A stretch of DNA of 64,000 nucleotides from Salibacterium lacus (GCF_042684865.1 NZ_JBHUML010000002.1:806001-870000), one strand, 5' to 3'. Positions 43,528 to 52,985 are shown, numbered from the stretch's first letter. Notes: generated by a model not told the origin, from the sequence alone. Translations and numbers: made by a program.

Positions 43528-44613
43528 TCACCTCGTTTCTTCTGCACGTTCATTAGCACGCAGCTGGCCGCAGGCTGCATCAATATCATGGCCCTGCTCA
43601 CGGCGGATTGTCACGTTTACACCTCGTTCTCTAAGTGTCCGTTCAAATTCAAAAATGTCATTTCTCGTCGTCCGCACGTAATCCCGTTCCGGAACGTCAT
43701 TAACCGGGATAAGGTTGACGTGGCATTTCAATCCTTTAATCAGATCAGCCAGTTCTTCGGCGTGTTCCACCTGATCATTCACGCCGCCGAAAAGACCGTA
43801 TTCAAACGTGACACGGCGGTTCGTTTTTTCCTGATAATAATGGATGGATTCCATCAGCTTTTCAACAGGCCACGCCCGGTTGACCGGCATGAGCCGCCCT
43901 CTTATTTCAGAATTAGGTGCGTGCAGGGAAACGGCGAAATTAATCTGAAGCTGTTCATCGGCAAAATCGTAGATTCTTGGTACCATACCGCTCGTTGACA
44001 GCGTAATATGGCGGGCGCCGATATTCAGGCCGTTATCGTGATTGATAATCTTCAGGAAAGAAATGACTTCATCATAATTATCAAAAGGTTCGCCGATTCC
44101 CATAAGAACGATGGAGTCCACCCGCTCTCCAATCTTATCCAGGTCCTTTTGGATTTCCATAATCTGAGCTGTAATTTCGCCTGCTTCCACATTGCGTTTC
44201 AGTCCGCCCAGAGAAGAAGCGCAGAACGTACAGCCGAGACGACAGCCGACCTGTGATGTCACACAGACACTGTTTCCGTAGTCATGTTTCATCATGACCG
44301 TTTCAATCGTATAGCCGTCTTTGAGTTCAAACAGATACTTCACTGTTCCATCCACCGATTCCTGATGGGTCACTTCCTTCAAAACAGTAATGGAAAATGT
44401 TTCGCTCAGATTATTGCGGAGACTCTTCGATAAGTTGGTCATTTCTTCAAATGAAGTCACTCTCATTTGGTACAGCCAGTAAAAGATCTGCTGGGCGCGA
44501 TACGATGGTTCCCCCTGTTCCTCCAGCCATTCCTGGAGCTCTGTGTATTCCAGGGAATAAATGGACGGCAGACCGACGCTTTCGGCCGCCACTTTTGTTT
44601 TTAATGCTTCCAT
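43528..44613 (-). CDS. rlmN: Dual-specificity RNA methyltransferase RlmN
   Basis: RlmN is a radical-SAM enzyme that makes m2A at 23S rRNA position 2503 and tRNA position 37. The cluster motif appears as GCRLGCTFCASS (about residues 115-126), with GIGEPFDNYDEV and the C-terminal methyl-carrier cysteine in DIDAACGQL. ATG at 44613 follows AAAGGGTG and is preferred to the in-frame GTG at 44625. Length is 361. The stop lies just past the prpC start. Confidence 0.97.
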   Translation of the reverse strand: MEALKTKVAAESVGLPSIYSLEYTELQEWLEEQGEPSYRAQQIFYWLYQMRVTSFEEMTNLSKSLRNNLSETFSITVLKEVTHQESVDGTVKYLFELKDGYTIETVMMKHDYGNSVCVTSQVGCRLGCTFCASSLGGLKRNVEAGEITAQIMEIQKDLDKIGERVDSIVLMGIGEPFDNYDEVISFLKIINHDNGLNIGARHITLSTSGMVPRIYDFADEQLQINFAVSLHAPNSEIRGRLMPVNRAWPVEKLMESIHYYQEKTNRRVTFEYGLFGGVNDQVEHAEELADLIKGLKCHVNLIPVNDVPERDYVRTTRNDIFEFERTLRERGVNVTIRREQGHDIDAACGQLRANERAEETR

Positions 44614-44634
44614 GGTGTAGTACACCCTTTCTAT

Positions 44635-45984
44635 TTATGATGATTCTATTTTCCTCAGCGCTGCCATAAAAAATCCGTCCGACTGATAATCCTGGGGCAG
44701 AATCGTCAGCATACTGTTTTCCTTCAGGTCTTTTTCTGCCGGTTCGGGCAGATTTCGTGCTGCCTGTTCATCTATTACAAAGCCGGGATTTTTTTCGAGA
44801 AAAGCTTCCACGACTTGTTCATTTTCTTCGGTTCGAACCGTACACGTGCTGTACACCAGACGTCCTCCGGGAGCCGTCACAGCTGCTGCTTCTTCCAGGA
44901 TGGCCAGTTGAATCCCTGGAAAACGCTCGAGTCCTTCCTGCGGTCTCCATTTCAGTTCCGGCTTTTTCCGGATGACACCGAGACCACTGCAAGGGGCGTC
45001 CACAAGCACGCGATCAAAAGACTCCTGGTCATACTGCTGCTGCAGATTTCGTGCATCGAGAGCAAAAGCCTGGATGCTGGAAAGCCCTAGTCGTTCTGCC
45101 TGCTCGGTAATCAGGCGGATTTTTTTCTCATGTAGGTCATGAGCCCTCACCCTGCCCCCGTCGTTCATTTGTTCTGCGGCATACGTTGTTTTTCCGCCAG
45201 GGGCTGCACAGGTATCAAGCACACTCATTCCGGGCTCCGGCCCGAGCAGGGCAGCGGCAAGCATCGAGCTTTCGTCCTGAACCGTAAAAAGGCCTTCTTT
45301 AAAAGCTTCCGTCTGAAACACATTTCCTTCCTGAACAAGAAGCGCATCCGGTGAAATGTTCCCATCTTCAACACGGCAGCCTTCTTCACTCAACTGTTGC
45401 TTCAATTCCTCCCTGTTGATTTTTACACGATTCACACGAATAGTCAAAACAGGGGATTCAAGATTCGCGTGCGCCATATCGAGTGCCCGTTCCCTGCCGT
45501 ACGCCGTTGTCCATTCCGTGAGAAGCCATTCCGGGTGACTCGTCTCAAGGACATCACGCGCTGTACTGGTGTTTTCCGATCCAATATCAGGAAATCCATC
45601 CCGGAGCATCGAACGGAGTACACCGTTCACAAGACCGCTGATGCCTTTATGTCCCTTTTTCTTTGCAATCTGAACCGCTTCATGGACAGCTGCTCTTTCT
45701 GGTATACGGTCGAGAAAAACAATCTGATAAACAGTCAGCCGCAGAAGCTCCAGTACCCAGAAAGACAGAGAATCCGTCCCTTTCTTCACAAACGGGGCGA
45801 TATAGAAATCGAGGGTGTTTTTGCGTTTTATCGTTCCATTGACCAGTTCGGTCAACAGCGGGGCGTCCTTACCGGAAATGCTGTTGTCCTGCAGCGCATG
45901 CTGCAGAAGAATATGGCTGTACGCCCCTTCTTTTTCAATCCGGATGAGGAGCTGCAGCGCTTCTTCTCTTACATTTTTATACAT
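44635..45984 (-). CDS. rsmB: 16S rRNA (cytosine-967-C5)-methyltransferase RsmB
   Basis: RsmB makes m5C967. A NusB-like RNA-binding domain covers about residues 1-135. The methyltransferase domain has the SAM loop LDTCAAPGGKTTYAA, VDAPCSGLGVIRKKPE and the second catalytic Cys in YSTCTV. Length is 449. It overlaps the end of fmt by 8 bases. Order fmt-rsmB-rlmN is as in B. subtilis. Confidence 0.97.
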   Translation of the reverse strand: MYKNVREEALQLLIRIEKEGAYSHILLQHALQDNSISGKDAPLLTELVNGTIKRKNTLDFYIAPFVKKGTDSLSFWVLELLRLTVYQIVFLDRIPERAAVHEAVQIAKKKGHKGISGLVNGVLRSMLRDGFPDIGSENTSTARDVLETSHPEWLLTEWTTAYGRERALDMAHANLESPVLTIRVNRVKINREELKQQLSEEGCRVEDGNISPDALLVQEGNVFQTEAFKEGLFTVQDESSMLAAALLGPEPGMSVLDTCAAPGGKTTYAAEQMNDGGRVRAHDLHEKKIRLITEQAERLGLSSIQAFALDARNLQQQYDQESFDRVLVDAPCSGLGVIRKKPELKWRPQEGLERFPGIQLAILEEAAAVTAPGGRLVYSTCTVRTEENEQVVEAFLEKNPGFVIDEQAARNLPEPAEKDLKENSMLTILPQDYQSDGFFMAALRKIESS

Positions 45985-46936
45985 TCTCTTCGTCTCCGTT
46001 AAATCGTTCTCCCGGCGTCAGTTCATGGGTTCCTCTGAGAAAGTCAGCTGCCTTCATCGCTTTCTTTCCGGACGGCTGCAACGAGGTGATGTTCACTGCC
46101 GTGTCACCGGCGGCAGCTGTCAAGATGCCGTCCTCCTCCAGAGAAAGGATGGTTCCCGGTACCGTTTCCCTGGAAGACGGTACATGTACTTTTTTTGTTT
46201 CCCAGATTTTTATCGATTTCCCTTTATACATCGTGTAGGCTCCGGGCCAGGGATTCATTCCTCTTACCTGATTATAAATGACATGTCCCGGTTGATTCCA
46301 GTTAATCTTTTCTCTTCCCCTCTTAATGTTGGGGGCAAATGTTGCTTCCTCCGGATTCTGTGGTTCCGGGGTGAGCTCATGATCCGCGAGACGGGGCAGT
46401 GTTTCAAGCAGAAGACTCCGTCCGGCGGCGCTCAATTTATCATGAAGTGTACCGGCTGTGTCTGTTTCGGTAATCTCCACTTCCCGCCGGGCCAGTATAT
46501 CTCCGGCATCCATCTCTTTTTCCATATACATAATGGTCACGCCGGATTTCTCCTCTCCGTCAATGACAGCCTGATGAATAGGTGCGCCGCCGCGGTATTT
46601 TGGAAGCAGGGAAGCGTGAACGTTAACAGCCTTATAAGGCGGCGTGAAGAGCAGGGATTCCGGAAGCAGCTGCCCGAAAGCGGCCGTCACAATCACATCC
46701 GGTTGAAGATCCAGTACCGCCTGTACATTTTCTTCCTTTTTCAGGGTCTCCGGCTGCAGCACCGGAAGGCCGTGCGCGTTTGCAGCCTGTTTAACCGGAG
46801 GGGGCGTAAGCCTTTTTTTTCTGCCTTTAGGACGGTCCGGCTGTGTGACAACGCCTGCCACTTCCCAATTCTCCTCCAGAATGCCTTCCAAAATAGGAAC
46901 GGAAAAATCCGGAGTACCCATAAACACGATTTTCAT
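45977..46936 (-). CDS. fmt: Methionyl-tRNA formyltransferase
   Basis: Fmt formylates initiator Met-tRNA. MKIVFMGTPDFSVPIL opens the protein, HASLLPKYRGGAPIHQA (about residues 108-124) is the folate and catalytic region, and the C-terminal OB-like domain runs from about 205. Length is 319. The peptide deformylase gene def, usually between priA and fmt, is missing from the 95-base gap. Confidence 0.98.
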   Translation of the reverse strand: MKIVFMGTPDFSVPILEGILEENWEVAGVVTQPDRPKGRKKRLTPPPVKQAANAHGLPVLQPETLKKEENVQAVLDLQPDVIVTAAFGQLLPESLLFTPPYKAVNVHASLLPKYRGGAPIHQAVIDGEEKSGVTIMYMEKEMDAGDILARREVEITETDTAGTLHDKLSAAGRSLLLETLPRLADHELTPEPQNPEEATFAPNIKRGREKINWNQPGHVIYNQVRGMNPWPGAYTMYKGKSIKIWETKKVHVPSSRETVPGTILSLEEDGILTAAAGDTAVNITSLQPSGKKAMKAADFLRGTHELTPGERFNGDEENV

Positions 46937-46987
46937 TTTCTATCCCTCTGCTTTCTCTTGACACGAAAAAATGGACACCTGTCATTA

Positions 46988-47030
46988 AAACAACCCCGTA
47001 TCAGGTAACGTTCATCAACGGGGCTGGTGC
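46988..47030 (-). terminator. Weak terminator-like hairpin after priA
   Basis: On the minus strand CCCCGT and ACGGGG pair across an 18-base loop, followed by TTGTTTT. It may only attenuate, since fmt starts about 50 bases later with no evident promoter. Confidence 0.4.
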
Positions 47031-47031
47031 A

Positions 47032-49443
47032 TCACATAAACATCTGCGGTTCCATATCAATGGAAATGGTGAGATTTTCTTCTGCCATTTCTTTTTGGTA
47101 CTGCGCATTCAAGTCATTCAGTATCCGGATCAGTTCCGGTTCATTTTTGTATTTTATCATGCATTGATACCGATATCTATCTTTGATTCGGGCAATGGGT
47201 GACACAGTCGGTCCCAGGATCCTTGCTTCCGGCGAAACCTGCTTTCTTAAGTGGTCCGCAATCCGTGCTGCTGTCTTCATTACTTTGGCTGCATCTTCGT
47301 GGGCGACGGTGATAAGCGTCAGATAAAAGTAGGGTGGATATCCCCCCCGTTTGCGCTGGGCCATCTCCTCCCGGGCAAACGAATGAAAATCATGCCGTTT
47401 CGCATGCTGTATGCTGTAATGCTCCGGGGTGTAGGTCTGAACAATCACTTCACCGGGAAGCTTGTCCCTGCCCGCTCTTCCACTCACCTGTGTTAAAAGC
47501 TGGAAGGTTCGTTCCGACGCACGAAAATCCGGCAGATGCAGCATCGTGTCGGCAGCAAGCACCCCGACAAGTGTTATTTTCGGAAAGTCCAGTCCTTTGG
47601 CTATCATCTGGGTGCCAAGTAGAATATCCGCTTCGCCTTTGCGGAAAGAATCCAGAAGTTTTTCATGGGACCCTTTACGGGACGTCGTATCGACATCCAT
47701 TCTTATAACATCGGCCTCAGGAAGAAGTCTGGTAATTTCTTCTTCCACTTTCTGCGTCCCGGTGCCGAAAAATCGGATATGCTCACTCCCGCAGTCCGGG
47801 CAGGTCTGCATTAGTGGTTCCCCGTAGCCGCAGTAATGGCATTTCAATTTCCTGCCGGTATGGTGGTAGGTCAACGTAATCTCACAGTGCGGGCAGGACG
47901 GGGTATAACCACAGCTTCGGCACATAACAAATGTGGAGTAACCGCGCCGGTTGAGAAAAAGAACGATCTGTTCCTTTTTTTCCAGCCGGTCCTGCATTTT
48001 TTCGAGGAGCTGTTCGGAAAACGCGGACCGGTTTCCTTTCTTCAGCTCCTCTCTCATATCCATCACTTCCACTTCCGGCATGACAGCTTCGTTGACCCGC
48101 CTTGGCATCTCAAGGAGACGGTAGACATTCCGGGATGCTCTTGCGTAGGATTCAAGCGACGGCGTAGCGCTTCCCATCAGAACCGGACAGCTGTGCCAGC
48201 GCCCGCGCCACAATGCGACCTGTCTCGCATGGTAACGTGGATGATCTTCCTGTTTGTAACTTCCCTCATGCTCCTCATCGATAATCAGAAGTCCCAGGTT
48301 ACTAAAAGGGGCAAAAACAGCGGACCGGGCTCCAACCGCCACTTTCACTTCGCGGCGGTGGATTTTCCGCCATTCGTCGTATTTCTCCCCGGATGAGAGA
48401 GCACTGTGCAGAACCGCCACCTCGGAACCAAAACGTGCTTTAAAACGCTCCACCATCTGTGGAGTGAGTGATATTTCCGGAACGAGAACAATGGCTTCCT
48501 TTCCTTCCTTGAGAACACTTTCAATCGAACGCAGGTACACTTCCGTTTTTCCGCTCCCTGTCACCCCGTGCAGAAGACAGGGTTCGTACCTCTGTTCCAA
48601 AAGAGCATGCTGCACCGGTGCCAGTGCTTCCTCCTGCTGCTCTGTCAGCGAAGGTCGTTTCGACTCGGTAAATACACGGTTTTGGTAAGGATCTCTATAG
48701 GCTTCGATCGATTCTTCAAGAAGGAAACCTTTCTTTATCAGCGTCTGCAGGACACCGGACGTCACCTGGGCGTTCTCCTGCACTTCCCGTACAGGAACCG
48801 CTTGATCGGCGTAATGACGGGAAATCCAGTTCATCACCTGTATCTGTTTGACTGCTTTGGCACCGAGAATGCGGCTGTAATCTTCATCGGTTTTCCCGCC
48901 TTCGATACGCACCATCCGCGTCATCTTTTTTCCGGTTTTATCTTTGAGCAGGTAATCAACCATAACGGATCCATCCGCTGTCATTTCTTTCAATGCCGAA
49001 GCGGCTTCTTTTGTCTGGACGACATCATCCCAGGCTGCTTCGGTCTTTCCCTCAAAAAACGGCTTCAATACTTCCGGCAGCTCCGCGTTTTCCACATTTG
49101 TCCGGATGATTTTTTTCGGTTTTGCCCGAATGGCCGATGGAACCATTGACTGGTAAGCGGTTATTAAAAAACAGACCGTCTCCTCTGCGATCCATTCCCC
49201 CAGCTTAAGCATTTCACCGGTCAGTACCGGCGAAGGATCCAGTATTTCTTTGACGGGCTTGACCCGCGTCAATTCCGTATGCTCTGTCACTCCCCATACA
49301 AACCCCTGGATGCTGCGCGGCCCAAAAGGTACCATGACACGCATACCGGGATGGACCATTTCTTCCAGTTCCTCCGGTATCAGATAATCAAAAGCCTTGT
49401 CTGTCCGGGCGGCAGCCACATCCACAATGACTTTTGCATACAT
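47032..49443 (-). CDS. priA: Primosomal protein N' (replication restart helicase PriA)
   Basis: PriA reloads the replisome at stalled forks. The N-terminal DNA-binding part covers about residues 1-230. Helicase motifs include GVTGSGKTEVYLRS and IIDEEHEGSYKQ. The zinc-binding cysteines are CRSCGYTPSCPHC, then CHYCG and CPDCG, near residues 520-560. Length is 803. The start overlaps the coaBC stop as TGATG. Confidence 0.98.
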   Translation of the reverse strand: MYAKVIVDVAAARTDKAFDYLIPEELEEMVHPGMRVMVPFGPRSIQGFVWGVTEHTELTRVKPVKEILDPSPVLTGEMLKLGEWIAEETVCFLITAYQSMVPSAIRAKPKKIIRTNVENAELPEVLKPFFEGKTEAAWDDVVQTKEAASALKEMTADGSVMVDYLLKDKTGKKMTRMVRIEGGKTDEDYSRILGAKAVKQIQVMNWISRHYADQAVPVREVQENAQVTSGVLQTLIKKGFLLEESIEAYRDPYQNRVFTESKRPSLTEQQEEALAPVQHALLEQRYEPCLLHGVTGSGKTEVYLRSIESVLKEGKEAIVLVPEISLTPQMVERFKARFGSEVAVLHSALSSGEKYDEWRKIHRREVKVAVGARSAVFAPFSNLGLLIIDEEHEGSYKQEDHPRYHARQVALWRGRWHSCPVLMGSATPSLESYARASRNVYRLLEMPRRVNEAVMPEVEVMDMREELKKGNRSAFSEQLLEKMQDRLEKKEQIVLFLNRRGYSTFVMCRSCGYTPSCPHCEITLTYHHTGRKLKCHYCGYGEPLMQTCPDCGSEHIRFFGTGTQKVEEEITRLLPEADVIRMDVDTTSRKGSHEKLLDSFRKGEADILLGTQMIAKGLDFPKITLVGVLAADTMLHLPDFRASERTFQLLTQVSGRAGRDKLPGEVIVQTYTPEHYSIQHAKRHDFHSFAREEMAQRKRGGYPPYFYLTLITVAHEDAAKVMKTAARIADHLRKQVSPEARILGPTVSPIARIKDRYRYQCMIKYKNEPELIRILNDLNAQYQKEMAEENLTISIDMEPQMFM

Positions 49444-50651
49444 CAGGATTCATCCTTTTTCAGAAGTGGTTCCGCCGCATCAAATATCCGTACTGCCGCC
49501 TCCGTTTTTGTAAGAAGCGGGAGCTTTTGCGGTTCACCGCCGCTCTGCAGAATCATCATTTCATTTGTATCACTCTGAAAACCTGCATGGTCCGACCCGA
49601 TGAGGTTCCCGACGACCATATCCAGATTTTTCTTTTCAAGTTTGCTGCGCGCATAGTCCTCAAGGTTCGACGATTCCGCGGCAAAACCAATCAATACCTG
49701 GTTCGTTTTTTGACGTCCGAGCTCGGCCAGTATATCTCTGGTGCGCTGCATTTCTATAGAAAAAGTTCCATCTTGTTTTTTCGTTTTATCCGGTGATACA
49801 GTAACCGGGCGGTAATCGGAGACAGCCGCTGCTTTCACAATAACGTCCATATCCGGATAAAGTCTGGTAACTGTCTCATACATCTCCGCTGCTGTCGTAA
49901 CATTAATCCGTTCTACACCCGGAGGAGTTTCAAGCTGTACCGGGCCGGCTGCCAATGTCACATCTGCACCGCGCGAAGCTGCTTCCGCTGCAGCGGCAAA
50001 TCCCATTTTACCGCTGGAAGGATTCGTAAACACCCTGGCCGGATCACTGTATTCGTGGGTCGGTCCCGCCGTCACAAGCACTTTTTTTCCGGAGAAAGCA
50101 GACTGGTCTCTATCATATTCAGCGGACAGAAATGCAGTAATATCTTCAGGCTCGGCCATTCTCCCTCTGCCGATCCATCCACAGGCAAGATACCCGGCTC
50201 CAGGTTCAATAAACCGGACCCCTCTGTCTTCCAGCGTCTGCATATTACTCTTTACGGCCGGATGTTCATACATATTTACATTCATGGCAGGAGCCACGTA
50301 TACCGGACAGCGGGCGGCAAGCAGGATCGTTGTCAGCATATCCCGGGCATGACCGGTTGCTGCCTCGGCCAGAATATCCGCGGTGGCAGGTGCAATCAAA
50401 ATAAGATCCGCCCAGTCAGCCACATCGATATGGGCTACTTTTTCCGGCTCTTTTTCAGCAAAAGTGTCGTCGTACACGACATCCCGGGTCAATGCCTGAA
50501 ACGTAAGCGGTGTGATGAACTTTTCTGCATGGGCGGTCATAACCACTTTCACTTCTGCCCCGGCCTGTATCAGTTTGCTGGCAAGCGCAGCCGATTTATA
50601 GGCGGCAATGCCTCCGGTGACCCCGAGAACTACATGTCTGCCTTCAAGCAT
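49443..50651 (-). CDS. coaBC: Bifunctional phosphopantothenoylcysteine decarboxylase/synthetase CoaBC
   Basis: CoaBC performs two steps of coenzyme A synthesis. The flavin-dependent CoaC half (about residues 1-185) shows LGVTGGIAAYKSA, the catalytic-His region and PAMNVNMYEHPAV, with the substrate cysteine loop near YLACGWIGRGRM. The CoaB half has VLVTAGPTHEYSDPARVFTN and KAAAVSDYRP. Length is 402. It overlaps priA by one base. Two hairpins separate it from rpoZ. Confidence 0.98.
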   Translation of the reverse strand: MLEGRHVVLGVTGGIAAYKSAALASKLIQAGAEVKVVMTAHAEKFITPLTFQALTRDVVYDDTFAEKEPEKVAHIDVADWADLILIAPATADILAEAATGHARDMLTTILLAARCPVYVAPAMNVNMYEHPAVKSNMQTLEDRGVRFIEPGAGYLACGWIGRGRMAEPEDITAFLSAEYDRDQSAFSGKKVLVTAGPTHEYSDPARVFTNPSSGKMGFAAAAEAASRGADVTLAAGPVQLETPPGVERINVTTAAEMYETVTRLYPDMDVIVKAAAVSDYRPVTVSPDKTKKQDGTFSIEMQRTRDILAELGRQKTNQVLIGFAAESSNLEDYARSKLEKKNLDMVVGNLIGSDHAGFQSDTNEMMILQSGGEPQKLPLLTKTEAAVRIFDAAEPLLKKDES

Positions 50652-50740
50652 CGTCCCGTCCCTCCTCTTTATTTATCGGTAAAAACAATGGATACGTTTT
50701 ATTAAAAGAAAAGCCCGCGAAAAACATGATGACAGCAGTT

Positions 50741-50783
50741 GAAAAAGACGGACAGGCGCTGCAGCTCCCGCCTCTCTTTTTTC
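50741..50783. terminator. Long hairpin between rpoZ and coaBC
   Basis: GAAAAAGA (from 50741) pairs with TCTTTTTTC (to 50783), with AGGCG/CGCCT inside. T-rich arms make it terminator-like on both strands. It lies between the rpoZ terminator and coaBC and may act as a second terminator. The remaining bases to coaBC (50652-50740) hold no gene and no convincing promoter. Confidence 0.5.
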
Positions 50784-50807
50784 GGATGATCTGTTTTTCC
50801 CGGTATA

Positions 50808-50840
50808 TGTAAAGAAGCTGTACCGTCTGATACAGCCTCC
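50808..50840 (-). terminator. Terminator of the yloC-remA-gmk-rpoZ operon
   Basis: On the minus strand GAGGCTGTATC and GGTACAGCTTC pair with wobbles around a 4-base loop, followed by a short T stretch. It lies 12 bases after the rpoZ stop. Its arms share the AGCTGTACC/GATACAGCC core with the rpe terminator. Confidence 0.75.
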
Positions 50841-50851
50841 TTCCGGTATTG

Positions 50852-51058
50852 TTATTCCGTGTGTTTATACCCCAAAGTACCTTCATCAATCTCTTTCAAT
50901 GCCTTTCCGACCAGTTTCGAAGAATCATAATCTTCACCGGAAAACCCGGGATCCTGCTGCTGCTCCTTAAGTTCACGGGCACGAAGGGCGGAGATGGTGC
51001 ACAATGTGTATTTGGAATCAATGTGATTCATGAGTGTGTCTACAGATGGATAAAGCAT
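50852..51058 (-). CDS. rpoZ: RNA polymerase omega subunit
   Basis: Omega helps assemble RNA polymerase. MLYPSVDTLMNHIDSKYTL and the conserved KLVGKALKEIDEG motif identify it. ATG at 51058 is nine bases after GGAGG. The in-frame TTG at 51067 touches that site and is rejected. This gives 68 residues. It starts one base after the gmk stop codon, the usual arrangement. Confidence 0.97.
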   Translation of the reverse strand: MLYPSVDTLMNHIDSKYTLCTISALRARELKEQQQDPGFSGEDYDSSKLVGKALKEIDEGTLGYKHTE

Positions 51059-51059
51059 G

Positions 51060-51674
51060 TTATTCAACCTCCACTAGTTGTTGATATTTGTTTATAAGCC
51101 TGTCTTTTCTGCAGTGCTCGGCGGTAACAATGGAACGGATGCGTTCTACAGCCAGACCGACTTCATCATTTTCCACGACATAATCGTAGTGCTTCATCAT
51201 GTCAAGTTCTTCCCTGGCCACCGTCATTCGTTTATTTATCAGCTCTTCGGTTTCGGTTCCACGCTCTGTAATACGGGAACGCAGTTCCGCAAGACTCGGT
51301 GGCATTAAAAAGATATACACGCCTTCGGGATGTTTTTCCCTGACTTTTTTGGCCCCCTGGACTTCTATTTCCAGTATGATATCCTGTCCGGTGCTGATTG
51401 TATCCAGCACATTATCAAGCGGTGTACCATAATAATTGTCTACATATCTGGCCCATTCGAGAAGGCGGTCTTCTTCAATCATCTGTTCAAATTCCTGTTT
51501 TGATTTAAAGAAGTAGTTCACCCCGTGGGTTTCTCCTTCTCTGGGGTTTCTGGTTGTAGCTGATACAGAGTACTGAATGTCTGTATTCTGCTCCCGCAGC
51601 GCCCGGCAGACCGTACCTTTACCAACTCCGGCAGGTCCGGACAGCACAATCAATAAACCTTTATCATCCTGCAT
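51060..51674 (-). CDS. gmk: Guanylate kinase
   Basis: Gmk phosphorylates GMP to GDP. LIVLSGPAGVGKGTVCRAL is the ATP loop (about residues 8-26), then SATTRNPREGETHGVNYFF binds GMP. DIILEIEVQGAKKVRE and PPSLAELRSRI follow. ATG at 51674 (MQDDKGLL) matches the family start and follows AAAGGCG. The in-frame TTG at 51683 is too close to that site. Length is 204. Confidence 0.97.
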   Translation of the reverse strand: MQDDKGLLIVLSGPAGVGKGTVCRALREQNTDIQYSVSATTRNPREGETHGVNYFFKSKQEFEQMIEEDRLLEWARYVDNYYGTPLDNVLDTISTGQDIILEIEVQGAKKVREKHPEGVYIFLMPPSLAELRSRITERGTETEELINKRMTVAREELDMMKHYDYVVENDEVGLAVERIRSIVTAEHCRKDRLINKYQQLVEVE

Positions 51675-51701
51675 GGATTCCAACGCCTTTCTGCAAAATA
51701 A

Positions 51702-51965
51702 TTATGAATCGTCGGTGGAATCATCCCGTGTCGTCAGCCGCTGCGCAACCGTTTCCGGCTGTACAGCCGATAAAATGACATGATCGCTGTCAACAATGAT
51801 GACGGCCCGTGTGCGGCGGCCGTATGTTGCATCAACGAGCATATCCCGGTCTCTGGCCTCCTGAATAATCCGTTTGATAGGTGCTGATTCAGGGCTGACG
51901 ATGGAAATAATCCGGTTTGCCGACACGATGTTGCCAAACCCGATGTTAATCAGTTTAATATTCAC
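51702..51965 (-). CDS. remA: Extracellular matrix regulator RemA (YlzA)
   Basis: RemA is a small DNA-binding protein that activates biofilm matrix genes in B. subtilis. Its 87 residues are highly conserved: INIGFGNIVSANRIISIVS at the start and DATYGRRTRAVIIVDSDHV in the middle. The C-terminal TTRDDSTDDS tail is variable. The start is GTG at 51965, seven bases after GAGG. It sits between yloC and gmk as in B. subtilis. Confidence 0.96.
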   Translation of the reverse strand: MNIKLINIGFGNIVSANRIISIVSPESAPIKRIIQEARDRDMLVDATYGRRTRAVIIVDSDHVILSAVQPETVAQRLTTRDDSTDDS

Positions 51966-52050
51966 AACAATCCCTCACTTCATCCAAAGCGGCGGCTTCG
52001 CTCTATGTTTTTTGAGCTTTTTGTTCTGCAATCGAAAATGCGTTCGGTGT

Positions 52051-52935
52051 CTACTCTATATTCTGCACCTGTTCTTTCATTTTTTCAAGCTCACTTTTCA
52101 TTTCTACTACAATCTGGCTCAGTTCAGCACTTCCAGCTTTTGAACCGATTGTATTTGCTTCCCGGTTCATCTCCTGTACAAGGAAATCCAGTTTTCTGCC
52201 TTTGATCCCTTCTTCATCCAGAATGGAAGAAAACTGGCTGCAATGGGAAAACAGGCGGGTTACTTCTTCCTGCACGTCGGCTTTATCGGAAAAAACCGCT
52301 GCTTCCGTCAACAGCCGCTGTTCATCGGGAGCATACCCGGATTCCCTTAAAGCTTCCTGCATTCTTTCGTAAAGCCTCATCCGGTAATCCTCCACTACCG
52401 ACGGTGCTTTTTGATTGATGTTTTGAATTTCCTGCTTAACTCCGGCGAGTCTATTCTCCAGATCCACCTGCAGCGCATCTCCTTCTTTTTTCCTCATTTC
52501 CGACAAATGCGCTGCCGCTTCTGCCACCGCTTCTTCTACGCCTGATTCAAAGGCCTCGTTCAGTCCGCTTCGTTCTTCTACGGCTGAAATGTCCGGGTGG
52601 AGCAGAAAATCCTGCAGCCGAAGCTTTGCATCAAACACGTTCCATTGTTCCATTTCATCGGCACGGTCGAGGAACTGGTGAAGAAGCCCCCAGTCTACAT
52701 TCACATCACGTGTGGAACGGGCCTGCCCCTCCATAGATATGAAAACTTCCACTCTGCCCCGCTCCACCTTCTCCTGAATCCGGCGGCGGAGTGTATCCTC
52801 CAGATAATTCAAGGCTCGCGGCATACGGAACTGAATGTCACAGAAACGATGGTTCACCGATTTCATTTCCACCGTTATCTGCCCTTCTTCCGTCTCTACT
52901 GTGCTGCTTCCATAGCCGGTCATACTTTTTAGCAT
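52051..52935 (-). CDS. yloC: YicC/YloC family endoribonuclease
   Basis: YicC-family proteins have been characterised as endoribonucleases in E. coli and B. subtilis. MLKSMTGYG, VEMKSVNHRFCDIQFRMPR and the C-terminal KLDFLVQEMNREANTIGSKA are the family landmarks. The middle part is a charged helical bundle (about residues 140-230). Length is 294. It is the first gene of the yloC-remA-gmk-rpoZ unit and has a good promoter. Confidence 0.94.
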   Translation of the reverse strand: MLKSMTGYGSSTVETEEGQITVEMKSVNHRFCDIQFRMPRALNYLEDTLRRRIQEKVERGRVEVFISMEGQARSTRDVNVDWGLLHQFLDRADEMEQWNVFDAKLRLQDFLLHPDISAVEERSGLNEAFESGVEEAVAEAAAHLSEMRKKEGDALQVDLENRLAGVKQEIQNINQKAPSVVEDYRMRLYERMQEALRESGYAPDEQRLLTEAAVFSDKADVQEEVTRLFSHCSQFSSILDEEGIKGRKLDFLVQEMNREANTIGSKAGSAELSQIVVEMKSELEKMKEQVQNIE

Positions 52936-52956
52936 TCTATCACTTCCGCTTCTCCT

Positions 52957-52985
52957 ATTCTAGCTAATTTTATCACCCTCTACAA
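52957..52985 (-). promoter_or_regulatory. Promoter of yloC-remA-gmk-rpoZ
   Basis: TTGTAG-N17-TAGAAT on the minus strand, about 22 bases before the yloC start, in the 75-base gap after the Ca2+-ATPase gene. Confidence 0.72.

Noticed and set aside
45815..47008. Long open frames on the strand opposite to real genes, for example 397 codons opposite fmt/rsmB, 370 codons opposite ftsY (23338-24450), 356 codons opposite dprA/sucD (11974-13044), 352 codons opposite carB (61330-62388)
   Set aside because: They mirror well-identified genes, have no ribosome-binding sites or recognisable protein families, and show the composition of antisense translation.
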